From positions 1-64,000 of the forward strand of contig JBGAMU010000013.1 in the NCBI GenBank assembly GCA_044222685.1: DNA of 64,000 bases, in the 5' to 3' direction. Positions 9,081 to 18,048 of the stretch are shown in pieces (the first letter of the stretch is position 1; every line of letters starts with the position of its first letter). A program made the translations under genes and the position numbers. This stretch comes from JAEUPI01 sp044222685 (GTDB taxonomy: Bacteria > Pseudomonadota > Gammaproteobacteria > Burkholderiales > Burkholderiaceae_C). Under the pieces are notes generated by a model that was given only the letters and a program-made list of their open reading frames with translations, was not told where the DNA came from and made no database searches.

Positions 9081-10028
9081 ATGAAGCCGGTTCGCATCGC
9101 CTGCGTGGGTCATGCCGCGCTCGACCACGTGTTCGAGGTCGAGCGTTTTCCGACGCGGCCGACCAAGACGCCCGCGCGCAGCTACCGGCCCGGCACCGGC
9201 GGCATGGCCTTCAACGCCGCCATCGCCGCGGCCCGGCTCGGTGCCGTGGTGCGCATGATCGGGCGCGTCGGCGACGAGGCGGCCGTGCAGTTGCTGCGTG
9301 ACCGGCTGCGCAGCGAAGGGGTCGACGACCGCGGCCTCGAGCGCGTGGCCGGCACCACCACGTCGGTGTCGGCGATCGTCGTCGACGCCCACGGCGAGCG
9401 GCAGATCTTCAATCACCGCGGCGAGGCCATCGTGCGCGCGCACGCGCTCGACCTGCGGGTGCTCGACGGTGCCGACGTGGTGCTGGCCGATCCGCGCTGG
9501 GCGGCCGGTGCGCTGGCGGCACTGCGCTGGGCGCGCGAGCACCGCGTGATCTCGGTGCTCGACGGCGACGTCGCGCCGGCGGCCGACCTGCAGCGGCTGG
9601 TGCCGCTGGCGCAGTGGGCCGTGTTCTCCGAGCCCGGGCTGGCCGCGTTCGCGCCCGGTCTGGCGGTGGCCGATGCGCTGGCGCGCGCGCTGCAGCTCGG
9701 CTGCGAGGTGGCGATGGTCACACACGGCGCGCTGCCGGTGCAGTGGCTGCGGCGCGGCGGTGCGCCGCAGAGCCAGGCGGTGCCGGCCGTCGCGGCGATC
9801 GACACCACCGCCGCCGGCGACGTGTTCCACGCCGCGCTCGCGCTCGCACTCGGCGAAGGCCGCGGCGAGCGCGATGCGGTGGCGTTCGCCGCCCAGGCCG
9901 CCGCACTCAAGTGCCTGGCCGGGCCCGGCGTGCTGGGTGCGCCGCGGCGCGCCTCGGTCGACGCGGCCACTCGGCGGCAGACCGACGTCGGCGCGGCATC
10001 CGCCGGCAGGCGCAAGCTGCCTGCATGA
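9081..10028 (+). CDS. PfkB-family carbohydrate kinase
   Basis: A 315-residue ribokinase/fructokinase-like enzyme. The N-terminal substrate region has GTGGMAFNAAIAAARLGA, and the C-terminal signature reads DTTAAGDVF, in which the Asp is the catalytic base. The usual DTTGAGD glycine is Ala here. The ATG at 9081 is preferred over an upstream in-frame ATG at 8958 because the fold begins right after it. The stop overlaps the trkA start (ATGA at 10025), so the two are translationally coupled. A sugar or sugar-like substrate is likely, but the specific one cannot be named. Confidence 0.9.
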   Translation: MKPVRIACVGHAALDHVFEVERFPTRPTKTPARSYRPGTGGMAFNAAIAAARLGAVVRMIGRVGDEAAVQLLRDRLRSEGVDDRGLERVAGTTTSVSAIVVDAHGERQIFNHRGEAIVRAHALDLRVLDGADVVLADPRWAAGALAALRWAREHRVISVLDGDVAPAADLQRLVPLAQWAVFSEPGLAAFAPGLAVADALARALQLGCEVAMVTHGALPVQWLRRGGAPQSQAVPAVAAIDTTAAGDVFHAALALALGEGRGERDAVAFAAQAAALKCLAGPGVLGAPRRASVDAATRRQTDVGAASAGRRKLPA

Positions 10029-11422
10029 AGATCATCATCCTGGGGGCGGGGCGCGTCGGCGAGAGCGTGGCCGAGAGCCTGGCCTCCGAGCGCAACGACA
10101 TCACGATCATCGACAGCGAACCCGAGCGATTGCGCGCGCTGCAGGAACGGCTCGATCTGCGCGGCGTGGTCGGCAACGGCATCCAGCCCTCGGTGCTGCG
10201 CGACGCCGGCATCGAGGACGCCGACATGCTGATCGCGTGCGCGCCGCTCGACGAGACGAATCTGGTGGCCTGCAAGATCGCGCACGACCTGTTCGGCGTG
10301 CCCACGCGCATCGCGCGCATCCGTTCGCCCGAGTTCACGACCGGTACGCCGCTGCTCGGCAAGGGCGGCTTCTCGGTCGACCAACTGATCTGCCCGGAGG
10401 AGTCGGTTACCGCCTACGTGCGCAAGCTGATCGAGTTTCCCGAGGCGCTGCAGGTGCTCGAGTTCGCCGGCGGGCTGGTCAGCCTGATCGCGGTGCGCGC
10501 GGTGTCCGGCGGGCCGCTGGTGCAGCACGGCCTGGCCGAGATCCCGCACCTGCTGCCCGACGTCGACATGCGCATCGTGGCGATCTACCGGCAGGACACC
10601 GCGCTCGGCGACCTCACCGGCGACACACGCATCGAACCTGGCGACGAGGTGTTCATGCTGGCCGCCACCGAGGACATCCGTACGGTGCTGGGCGCCTTGC
10701 GCAAGATGGACCGTCCGGTCAGGCGGGTGATGATCGCCGGCGGCGGCAAGGTGGGCCTGCGCCTGGCGCGCCAGCTGCACGCCGACCACCAGGTCAAGGT
10801 GATCGAGACCAGCGCGGCACGCTGCGAGTATCTGGCGACGCAACTGCCGGCGCAGGTGCTGGTGCTGCATGGCGACTCCACCGACGCCGAGCTGCTGGCC
10901 GACGAGAACGTCGCCGACATGGATCTGTTTCTCGGACTGACCAGCGACGACGAGGACAACATCATGGCCTGTCTGCTGGCCAAGCGGCTCGGTGCCCGCC
11001 GGGTATTCGCCTTGATCAACCGGCGCGCCTACGCCGACCTGGTGCAGGGCACGCAGATCGACATCGCGATCTCGCCAGCGCAGGCGGTGATCGGCGAGCT
11101 GCTGGCCTACGTGCGGCGCGGCGACATCCAGGCCGTGCACAGCTTGCGCCGCGGCGCGGCCGAGGCGCTGGAGGTCGTCGTGCGTGGCGACCGCAAGACC
11201 TGCAAGGTGGCCGGTCGCCGCATCGACGAGATCGGCCTGCCCGAAGGCGCGCAGATCGGCGCCATCGTGCGCAACGGCGAAGGCGAACGGCGCCGCGTGC
11301 TGATCCCGCACCACGACACGACGATCGAGACTGGCGATCACGTGGTGGTGTTCGTGCCGCGCAAGCGCATGGTGCGCGACATCGAGAAGCTGTTCCAGGT
11401 CAGCGCCACCTTTGGCTTCTAG
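10025..11422 (+). CDS. trkA: Trk potassium uptake regulatory subunit TrkA
   Basis: A 465-residue peripheral protein with two tandem RCK units, each starting with a Rossmann nucleotide site (GAGRVGESVAESL at about residue 7 and GGGKVGLRLARQL at about 240) followed by a TrkA_C domain. It binds NAD(H) and ATP and gates the TrkH channel. The length fits full-length proteobacterial TrkA. The ATG at 10025 overlaps the pfkB-like stop. trkH follows 3 bases after the stop, the usual trkA-trkH order. Confidence 0.97.
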   Translation: MKIIILGAGRVGESVAESLASERNDITIIDSEPERLRALQERLDLRGVVGNGIQPSVLRDAGIEDADMLIACAPLDETNLVACKIAHDLFGVPTRIARIRSPEFTTGTPLLGKGGFSVDQLICPEESVTAYVRKLIEFPEALQVLEFAGGLVSLIAVRAVSGGPLVQHGLAEIPHLLPDVDMRIVAIYRQDTALGDLTGDTRIEPGDEVFMLAATEDIRTVLGALRKMDRPVRRVMIAGGGKVGLRLARQLHADHQVKVIETSAARCEYLATQLPAQVLVLHGDSTDAELLADENVADMDLFLGLTSDDEDNIMACLLAKRLGARRVFALINRRAYADLVQGTQIDIAISPAQAVIGELLAYVRRGDIQAVHSLRRGAAEALEVVVRGDRKTCKVAGRRIDEIGLPEGAQIGAIVRNGEGERRRVLIPHHDTTIETGDHVVVFVPRKRMVRDIEKLFQVSATFGF

Positions 11423-11425
11423 GCC

Positions 11426-12889
11426 ATGATCTCGCCGCTGGCCGTCATCGCGCTGGTCGGTCGGCTGATCGTGCTATTTGCATTGCTGATGCTGGTGCCG
11501 CTCGGCTTCGCCTGGGCCGGCCACGGACACGACGGCGGCGAGGACTCCTTTCGCCTGGCCATCGCGATCACGGCCGGCGTGGGCGGGTTGATGAGCCTGG
11601 CGATGCGGCGCTTCCGGCGCGAGCTGCAGCCGCGCGACGGCTTCGTGCTGGTCGGCTTGACCTGGCTGGCGCTGCCGGCTTTCGGCGCGCTGCCGCTGTG
11701 GCTGGCGATTCCCGGCTTGAGCTTCACCAACGCGTACTTCGAGGCGATGTCGGGCTTCACGGCGACCGGCGCCACCGTGCTGAGCGGGCTGGACGGACTG
11801 CCGCTGTCGGTGAACGTATGGCGCTGCTTCATGATGCTGGTCGGCGGCCTGGGCATCATCGTGCTGGCGGTGGCGATCCTGCCGATGCTCGGCGTCGGCG
11901 GTACGCAGCTCTTCCGCGCCGAGACCGCCGGACCGATCAAGGACCAGAAACTCACCCCGCGCATCGCCGAGACGGCGCGCGGCCTGTGGACGGTGTACTT
12001 CGTCATCTCGCTGGCGTGCATGCTGGCCTACCGCTGGGCGGGCATGAGCTGGTCGGACGCCTTCATGCACATGTGCACGACGGTCAGCCTGGGTGGCTTC
12101 TCCTCACACGACCTGAGCTTCGGCTACTGGAACTCGCCCTTGCTCGAATCCGTGGCCAGCGTGTTCATGCTGCTGTCGGGTGTGAACTTCGCGCTCTACT
12201 TCGTGGCGTGGCGGCAGCGCTCGCTGGCCTGCCTGTGGCGTGATATCGAGCTGCGCGCCTATTTAGGTGCGCTGCTCGGCAGCATCGCGCTGATCGTGCT
12301 GTTCCTGATGGCGCATCGCAGCTACCCAAGCTTCGAGCAGACCCTGCGGCACACGGTGTTCCATGTCGTCTCGGTCGCCACGACCACCGGCTTCGCCTCG
12401 TACGACTATGCGCAGTGGCCGCTGTTCGCGCCGCTGCTGATGATCCTGCTCGGCTGTTTCGTCACCTGCGCCGGCTCCACCGGCGGCGGCATCAAGATGG
12501 TTCGCCTGCTGCTGCTGCTCAAGCAGGCCAAGCGCGAGCTCGTGCGCATCGTGCACCCGAGCGTGGTCAATCCGGTGGTGCTAGGCCACGCGGCGGTCTC
12601 GGCGCGCGTGATGAACAGCGTGATCGCCTACATGATGATCTACGGCGGCACGCTCGTCACGCTGACGATGCTGCTGCTGTTCAGCGGCCTCGACGTGGTG
12701 ACGGCATTCACCGCCGTGGTCGCCTGCGTCAACAACATCGGGCCTGGCCTCGGCGAGGTCGGGCCGGCAGTCAACTACGGCGGACTGAGCGATTTCCAGA
12801 CCTGGGTCTGCACCTTCGCGATGCTGCTCGGCCGCCTCGAGCTGCTGTCGCTGCTGGTGCTCTTCACGCCGCACTTCTGGCGCAGCTGA
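11426..12889 (+). CDS. trkH: Trk-type potassium transporter TrkH
   Basis: A 487-residue polytopic inner-membrane protein with the four M1-P-M2 repeats of the Trk/Ktr family. The pore loops can be read as SGFTATGAT, TTVSLGGFS, TTTGFASY and VNNIGPGLG, each with the selectivity-filter glycine. It mediates K+ uptake together with TrkA, encoded immediately upstream. The start ATG at 11426 leads directly into the first membrane helix. It converges with moeB, leaving 11 bases between the stops. Confidence 0.97.
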   Translation: MISPLAVIALVGRLIVLFALLMLVPLGFAWAGHGHDGGEDSFRLAIAITAGVGGLMSLAMRRFRRELQPRDGFVLVGLTWLALPAFGALPLWLAIPGLSFTNAYFEAMSGFTATGATVLSGLDGLPLSVNVWRCFMMLVGGLGIIVLAVAILPMLGVGGTQLFRAETAGPIKDQKLTPRIAETARGLWTVYFVISLACMLAYRWAGMSWSDAFMHMCTTVSLGGFSSHDLSFGYWNSPLLESVASVFMLLSGVNFALYFVAWRQRSLACLWRDIELRAYLGALLGSIALIVLFLMAHRSYPSFEQTLRHTVFHVVSVATTTGFASYDYAQWPLFAPLLMILLGCFVTCAGSTGGGIKMVRLLLLLKQAKRELVRIVHPSVVNPVVLGHAAVSARVMNSVIAYMMIYGGTLVTLTMLLLFSGLDVVTAFTAVVACVNNIGPGLGEVGPAVNYGGLSDFQTWVCTFAMLLGRLELLSLLVLFTPHFWRS

Positions 12890-12900
12890 CGCGCCGCACT

Positions 12901-13650
12901 TCAGCGGCTGCCGCAGACCGGGCAGCCGCTCTGCCGCGCCATGCGGATCTCGCTCCACTGCATGTCGCGTGCATCGAGCATCTGCAGCCGGCCCGCGAGC
13001 GAACGGCCCACACCGGCCAGCAGCTTGAGCGCCTCGGCCGCCTGCATGGTGCCGATGATGCCCACCAGCGGCGCGAACACGCCCATCGTGGCGCACTGCG
13101 TCTCCTCGACCGTCACCTCGGCCGGGAACACGCAGGCGTAGCAGGGCGAGGCCGCGTCGCGGCTGTCGTACACCGAGATCTGCCCGTCGAAGCGGATCGC
13201 CGCACCCGCGACCAGCGGCTTGCGGTGCGCCACGCAGGCGCCATTGACGGCATGGCGCGTCGCGAAGTTGTCGCTGCAGTCGAGCACGACGTCGGCGTCG
13301 CGCACCAGCGTGTCGAGCTCGGCCGCGTCGGCGCGGCGCACCAGCGGCTGCACGCGCACGTCGGGGTTGATGGCGGCGATCGACGTGCGCGCCGATTCGG
13401 CCTTCGGCGTGCCCACGCGCGACAGATTGTGGGCGATCTGCCGCTGCAGGTTGGTCAGGTCGACGCGGTCGTGGTCGACGATGGTGATGCGGCCGACGCC
13501 GGCGCTGCCGAGGTACAGCGCCACCGGCGAGCCGAGCCCGCCGGCGCCGATGACCAGCGCATGTGCGTCGAGCAGGCGCTGCTGGCCTTCGATGCCGATC
13601 TCATCGAGCAGGATGTGCCGCGAGTAGCGCAGCAGCTGGTCGTCGTTCAT
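12901..13650 (-). CDS. moeB: MoeB/ThiF/HesA-family adenylyltransferase
   Basis: A 249-residue E1-like enzyme that adenylates the C-terminal Gly of a ubiquitin-like sulfur carrier (MoaD or ThiS). The nucleotide site is GAGGLGSPVALYLG (about residue 37), and the zinc cysteines are CYAC and CPVC, the latter at the C-terminus. The TQC segment may hold the MoeB/ThiF active cysteine. The length matches MoeB/ThiF without a rhodanese domain. MoeB and ThiF cannot be told apart confidently from sequence. The gene is convergent with trkH. Confidence 0.88.
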   Translation of the reverse strand: MNDDQLLRYSRHILLDEIGIEGQQRLLDAHALVIGAGGLGSPVALYLGSAGVGRITIVDHDRVDLTNLQRQIAHNLSRVGTPKAESARTSIAAINPDVRVQPLVRRADAAELDTLVRDADVVLDCSDNFATRHAVNGACVAHRKPLVAGAAIRFDGQISVYDSRDAASPCYACVFPAEVTVEETQCATMGVFAPLVGIIGTMQAAEALKLLAGVGRSLAGRLQMLDARDMQWSEIRMARQSGCPVCGSR

Positions 13651-13735
13651 GCGCGCAGCATAGCGGGCCGCACCATCGCGGCGCCCGGAGTGCGCCCGGC
13701 TGCGCGTCTATCATGCCGGCCAGCCGGCACCTGCC

Positions 13736-15217
13736 ATGACCCCGTCGCCCGAGTTCCGCCGCTTTGCCGACCTGCTGCTCGCCAGCGTGCCGTCGCTGGC
13801 CGCCGAGGCGTGCGACCGGGCCCACGCGCAGCTGCAAGCGGCGTCGCTGGCCCATGCCGCTGCGGGCGACCGCCCGCACACGATGACCGTGCTGCAGGCC
13901 ACCCGGCCGGGCGCACGCGGCCTGGCGGCCGGCTTCTCGGCGGCGCTGCGCGAGCAGTTGCGCGACGAGCTGGCGCGCACCTTCGCCGACGCGGCGCAGC
14001 GCGCGGCGCCCGACACCGAACCCTCGCTCGACAGCCTGACGCTGGTGGACGACCAGCAGATCGAGGAGGACATCGAGGTCGCGCGCGTGATCCAGCTGAT
14101 CGACACGGCGGCCGAGGCCGACCTGCGCGAGCTGCGCTCGCTGTGCGCCACGCTGCGCGGCGCCGACGAGGTGTCGCCCGAGCTGCACCCGATGCGCCCC
14201 GAAGTCTGTGCGCGTGCGCTGGTGCGCGCGCTGCATGCGTTCGACTGGGCACGTCCGGCGCGGCTGCTGGCGCTGCGCGTGGTCGGCAAGTGCCTGGCCG
14301 AACGGCTGGAGGGGCTGTACCGCGATCAGCTGCGCGAGTTGCGCCGCTGGGGCGTGCAACCGCTGCCCTATCGGCTGCGCACGATCGACGAGGCACCGTC
14401 CGGCGGCGTTGCGCAGGCCGCGGCGGGGGACGACGCCGCCATGCGCCGGCTGGCCGCGCTGGCCGGCGGCCCGTCGCCGCAGCAGGCGGCGGCTCAGCTG
14501 ATTCCGCGTCTGCTGGTGCAGGTGGCCGACCAGGCCGCCCTGACGCCGGTGCTGCGCAACCTGCTGGCCCGGCTGGCGGTGCCGGCGCTGCGCGGCGGCG
14601 ACGGCGACAGCGTGCTGGCGTCGTTCGAGCACCCGATGTGGCGGCTGGTCGATCGCATCACCACGCTGGGCAGCCTGCGCGGCGGGCGCGGCGGCGCCGA
14701 CACGCTGGCCGGCCTGCTGCAGCCGGTGGTGGCGCGGCTCGAGCGGGCGGGCGAGCCGACGGCGCAGGCCTACCAGCAGGCACTGCAGGAGCTGGACGCG
14801 GTGGCCACGGGATGGGCCGACTCGCAGCTGGCCGACGCCGGACTGGCCGTCGACGAGCACGCCGCGGCCGGCTCGTCGCTGCCCACCGACTGGGGCGGCG
14901 AGGGCAGCCTGCCGACGGTGCCGATGCCGCTGCCCGACAGCGCCGAGGCCGTGCACCTTCAATGGCTCGCCGCGCTGCGCGAGGGCGACTGGCTGCGCCT
15001 GTTCCTGCAGGCGCGCTGGACCACCGCGCAGGTCAGCGGCCGCAGCAGCGCACACCTGGTGCTGGCCGAGCGCGGCGGCGCCACGTTGCAATCGGTCAGC
15101 CAGCGGGCGCTGCTACGCCTGCGCGAGCAGGGCCTGGCGACCTCGATCGACGACCATTCGAGGCCGGTGCGCCGGGCCGTCGACACGCTGACGCTGGATC
15201 TCGGTCCGCCGGGCTGA
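13736..15217 (+). CDS. DUF1631 family protein
   Basis: A 493-residue Ala/Arg/Leu-rich protein without membrane segments. The N-terminal part (SLDSLTLVDDQQIEEDIEVARVI, quoted here in part) and the block LHPMRPEVCARALVRAL match what I know of the DUF1631 family, which is common in Burkholderiales and related groups. Family members are often about 700 residues, so this may be a shorter variant. Function is unknown. The ATG at 13736 lies 85 bases from the divergent moeB start. Confidence 0.75.
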   Translation: MTPSPEFRRFADLLLASVPSLAAEACDRAHAQLQAASLAHAAAGDRPHTMTVLQATRPGARGLAAGFSAALREQLRDELARTFADAAQRAAPDTEPSLDSLTLVDDQQIEEDIEVARVIQLIDTAAEADLRELRSLCATLRGADEVSPELHPMRPEVCARALVRALHAFDWARPARLLALRVVGKCLAERLEGLYRDQLRELRRWGVQPLPYRLRTIDEAPSGGVAQAAAGDDAAMRRLAALAGGPSPQQAAAQLIPRLLVQVADQAALTPVLRNLLARLAVPALRGGDGDSVLASFEHPMWRLVDRITTLGSLRGGRGGADTLAGLLQPVVARLERAGEPTAQAYQQALQELDAVATGWADSQLADAGLAVDEHAAAGSSLPTDWGGEGSLPTVPMPLPDSAEAVHLQWLAALREGDWLRLFLQARWTTAQVSGRSSAHLVLAERGGATLQSVSQRALLRLREQGLATSIDDHSRPVRRAVDTLTLDLGPPG

Positions 15218-15230
15218 CGCGCGGCGCCAA

Positions 15231-15258
15231 AAGGAAAGCCCGCGTCGAGCGGGCCTTC
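15231..15258. terminator. Hairpin terminator between convergent genes
   Basis: GCCCGC (15238-15243), loop GTCGA, GCGGGC (15249-15254). Read on the minus strand the stem is followed by a T-rich run (TTTCCTTTT), so it should terminate the S41 protease transcript. The plus-strand side has only a short CTT tail. Confidence 0.65.
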
Positions 15259-15282
15259 GGTGTCGCGCCGGCGAGCGGCGGG

Positions 15283-16719
15283 TTACTGCTTGGTGTCGGC
15301 CTCGGCCTTGCGCTCGCTGCTGGTCTTGCTGACGACGACCGGCTTGCCCTTCAGCTGGTTGAGCGCCTGCACGAGCTGGAAGTCCTCGCTGCTGCCGAAC
15401 TCGGGCAGCGGCTTGGGCGGCTCCTTGCTCTTGGCTTGCTGGTCTTCCAGGCGCTTGCGGGCCTCTTCGCGCGCCTTTTCGCGGGCCTCGTCCTTCTTCT
15501 CGTCCGGGGTGCCCAGGTGCTTCTCGAGGTCGGCCTCGCGCAGGCGCAGTGCGGCGAACACATTGCCTTCGGCGGTCTCGTCGAGCCAGATGTCGGGCAC
15601 GATGCCCTTGGCCTGGATCGAGCGGCCGTTCGGCGTGTAGTAGCGCGCGGTGGTGATCTTCAGCGCGGTGTCGGCGGTGAGCGGGCGCACCGTCTGCACC
15701 GAGCCCTTGCCGAAGGTCTGCGCGCCCATCACGGTGGCGCGCTTGTGGTCCTGCAGCGCGCCGGCGACGATCTCGCTGGCCGATGCCGAGCCTTCGTTGA
15801 CCAGCACCACCATCGGGATCGTCTTCAGAGCCGCGGGCAGCTTCTTCAGCGGATCGGCGCCGCCGCGGCGGATGTAGTACTCCGGCGCGGCCTTGAACGA
15901 GGCCTTCGACTCGGCGATCTGGCCGTTGGTGGACACCACCATCGCGTCGGCCGGTAGGAACGCCGCCGACAACGCCACCGCGCCTTCGAGCAGGCCGCCG
16001 GGGTCGTTGCGCAGGTCGAGCACCAAGCCCTTCAGGTTCGGGTCCTGCTTGTACAGCTCGTCGACCTTGCGCGCGAAGTCGTCGATCGTGCGGTCCTGGA
16101 ACTGGCTGACGCGCACCCAGGCGTAACCGGGCTCGATCAGCCTGGCGCGCACGCTCTGCACGCGGATCTCCTCGCGCACGATGTTGACCGGGAAGCTGCG
16201 GTTCTCGCTCTTGCGGAAGATCGTCAGGATCACCTTGGTCGCCGGCTCGCCGCGCATGCGCTTGACGGCCTGGTCCATCGTCAGGCCCTTGACGGCGGTG
16301 TCGTCGATGCGGGTGATCAGGTCGCCGGCCTTGACGCCGGCGCGGAAGGCGGGCGAGCCCTCGATCGGCGACACCACCTTGACCAGGCCGTCTTCCATGC
16401 CGATCTCGATGCCGACGCCGACGAAGCGGCCGGTGGTGCCTTCGCGGAATTCCTTGAAGGTCTTCTTGTCGAAATACTGCGAGTGCGGGTCGAGCCCGGC
16501 CACCATGCCCGAGATGGCGTCGGTGATCAGCTTCTTCTCGTCGACCGATTCGACGTAGTCGCTCTTCACCATGCCGAAGACGGCGGCCAGCTGTTGCAGC
16601 TCTTCGAGCGGCAGCGGGGCGACCGTGTTGCGGGCAAAGGCCTGCAACTGCATCGTCGCCAGCGCACCGGTGACGGCGCCCAACGCGATGAACCCAGCGA
16701 CTTTGAGTTTGGCACCCAT
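15283..16719 (-). CDS. S41-family C-terminal processing peptidase
   Basis: A 478-residue carboxyl-terminal processing protease. An N-terminal membrane anchor or signal helix (about 5-30) places it in the periplasm. A PDZ domain follows (about 95-175), then the S41 core with the catalytic Ser in NEGSASASEI and the Lys in FGKGSVQT. The C-terminal tail (about 400-478) is charged and rich in Glu/Lys/Arg. CtpA/Prc proteins cleave substrates near their C-termini, and in Gram-negatives often help control cell-wall enzymes. The ATG at 16719 gives the expected signal segment. Confidence 0.93.
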   Translation of the reverse strand: MGAKLKVAGFIALGAVTGALATMQLQAFARNTVAPLPLEELQQLAAVFGMVKSDYVESVDEKKLITDAISGMVAGLDPHSQYFDKKTFKEFREGTTGRFVGVGIEIGMEDGLVKVVSPIEGSPAFRAGVKAGDLITRIDDTAVKGLTMDQAVKRMRGEPATKVILTIFRKSENRSFPVNIVREEIRVQSVRARLIEPGYAWVRVSQFQDRTIDDFARKVDELYKQDPNLKGLVLDLRNDPGGLLEGAVALSAAFLPADAMVVSTNGQIAESKASFKAAPEYYIRRGGADPLKKLPAALKTIPMVVLVNEGSASASEIVAGALQDHKRATVMGAQTFGKGSVQTVRPLTADTALKITTARYYTPNGRSIQAKGIVPDIWLDETAEGNVFAALRLREADLEKHLGTPDEKKDEAREKAREEARKRLEDQQAKSKEPPKPLPEFGSSEDFQLVQALNQLKGKPVVVSKTSSERKAEADTKQ

Positions 16720-16887
16720 CGATTCCTGCCTTGCCCCGAAGGAAAATGGGGCGTTTCAGAGGTGATTTGCCCCAGTATAAGACCCGGTCCTGGGTTTGAG
16801 CAGGCACCCCCGGGATAGTTGCACCCCGGGATCACGGGCCCGTGGCGCAGGGCTCATCCCGTGGCCCGAGGGGACCGCGCGACCCGT

Positions 16888-17979
16888 TCAGGGTGGTACT
16901 CGCGCGAAGGTGACCACGTGGTCGAGCGCGCTGCGGATGCCGATCCACTCGCCGACCTGGTGATCGTGGTGCGACGGCACGTGCGATCGCACGAGTTCGC
17001 CGCTGGCCAGCCGCAGCGTGTAAAGGAACTCGGAGCCGCGAAACGACTTGTGCTCGATGCGCGCCTTCACCGGCGAGGCGTCGTCGTGCACGATGTCGTC
17101 GGCGCGCAGCAGCAAGTCGCATTCGCCGCCGGGGTAGGCGTCGGGCAGCGGGCATTCGGCCATGTCGCTCATGCGGCCGAACGGCGTCTCCACCACTGGC
17201 GCGCCGCCGTCCATCGCGATGCGCGCCGGCGTGAACACGCCGTGGCCGATGAAGCCGGCGACGAAGCGCGTGGCCGGCCGGTGGTACAGCGTGTAGGCGT
17301 CGTCCCACTGCTCGAGGCGGCCGCGGTGCATCACGCCGATCAGGTCGGCCAGCGCAAACGCCTCCAGCTGGTCGTGGGTGACGAACAGGGCGGTGATGCC
17401 GGTGTGCTGCAGGATTGCCCGCACATCGACCGCCAGGCGTTCGCGCAGGTCGACGTCGAGGTTCGAGAACGGCTCGTCGAGCAGCAGCAGCTGCGGGCGC
17501 GGCGCCAGCGCGCGCGCCAGCGCGATGCGCTGCTGCTGGCCGCCCGACAGCTGGTGCGGCAGGCGCTTGGCGGTGTGGGCCAGGCCCACCAGCTCGAGCA
17601 TCTCGTGCACCCGGGCATCGGCCTCGGACCGGGGCAGTGCGCGCAGGCCGAAGGCCACGTTGGCGGCCACGCTGAGGTGCGGAAACAGCGCGTAGTCCTG
17701 GAACACCATGCCGATGCGGCGTTCCTCCGGCGGCGCGTGCAGCCCGTGCGCCGCGTCCGACACCGGCTGGCCGGCCACCGTGACCTTGCCGGCGGACAGC
17801 CGCTCCAGCCCCGCGATGGCCCGCAGCACGGTGGTCTTGCCGCAGCCCGAGGGGCCGATCAGCACGCCGATCTGGCCGTGCGACAGCCCCAGCGAGACCC
17901 CGTCGACGGCCGGCCGGGAGGGGTCGGCACCAGGGTAGCGGATGCTGACGTGCTCGAGCTGGACGCCCATGGCGCCCAT
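16888..17979 (-). CDS. fbpC: Ferric iron-type ABC transporter ATP-binding protein (FbpC family)
   Basis: A 363-residue ABC ATPase: Walker A GPSGCGKTT, signature LSGGQQQRIALARA, Walker B LLLLDEPFSNLD, switch His in FVTHDQ, and a C-terminal regulatory extension (about 240-363) that fits the longer FbpC type. Two starts are possible, ATG 17979 (MGAMGV) and ATG 17970 (MGVQ); the upstream one has AGGG just before it. It is divergent from the permease gene at 18049, with a Fur-like site between, which supports iron import. No periplasmic binding protein is encoded next to them, so the binding protein must come from elsewhere. Confidence 0.88.
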   Translation of the reverse strand: MGAMGVQLEHVSIRYPGADPSRPAVDGVSLGLSHGQIGVLIGPSGCGKTTVLRAIAGLERLSAGKVTVAGQPVSDAAHGLHAPPEERRIGMVFQDYALFPHLSVAANVAFGLRALPRSEADARVHEMLELVGLAHTAKRLPHQLSGGQQQRIALARALAPRPQLLLLDEPFSNLDVDLRERLAVDVRAILQHTGITALFVTHDQLEAFALADLIGVMHRGRLEQWDDAYTLYHRPATRFVAGFIGHGVFTPARIAMDGGAPVVETPFGRMSDMAECPLPDAYPGGECDLLLRADDIVHDDASPVKARIEHKSFRGSEFLYTLRLASGELVRSHVPSHHDHQVGEWIGIRSALDHVVTFARVPP

Positions 17980-17991
17980 GATACCCTGCGG

Positions 17992-18010
17992 TGTAATGAG
18001 GATTGTTCGC
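17992..18010. promoter_or_regulatory. Candidate Fur box between divergent iron-transport genes
   Basis: A 19-base site (TGTAATGAGGATTGTTCGC) matches the Fur consensus GATAATGATAATCATTATC at 11 positions by hand alignment, and it sits between fbpC and the permease. It also overlaps an imperfect inverted repeat, AATGAGGA/TTCGCATT. Position supports the call; the match itself is moderate. Confidence 0.45.
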
Positions 18011-18048
18011 ATTCGGCCGCCGTTGCTCCGCCGCGCCGCGACCCTGGC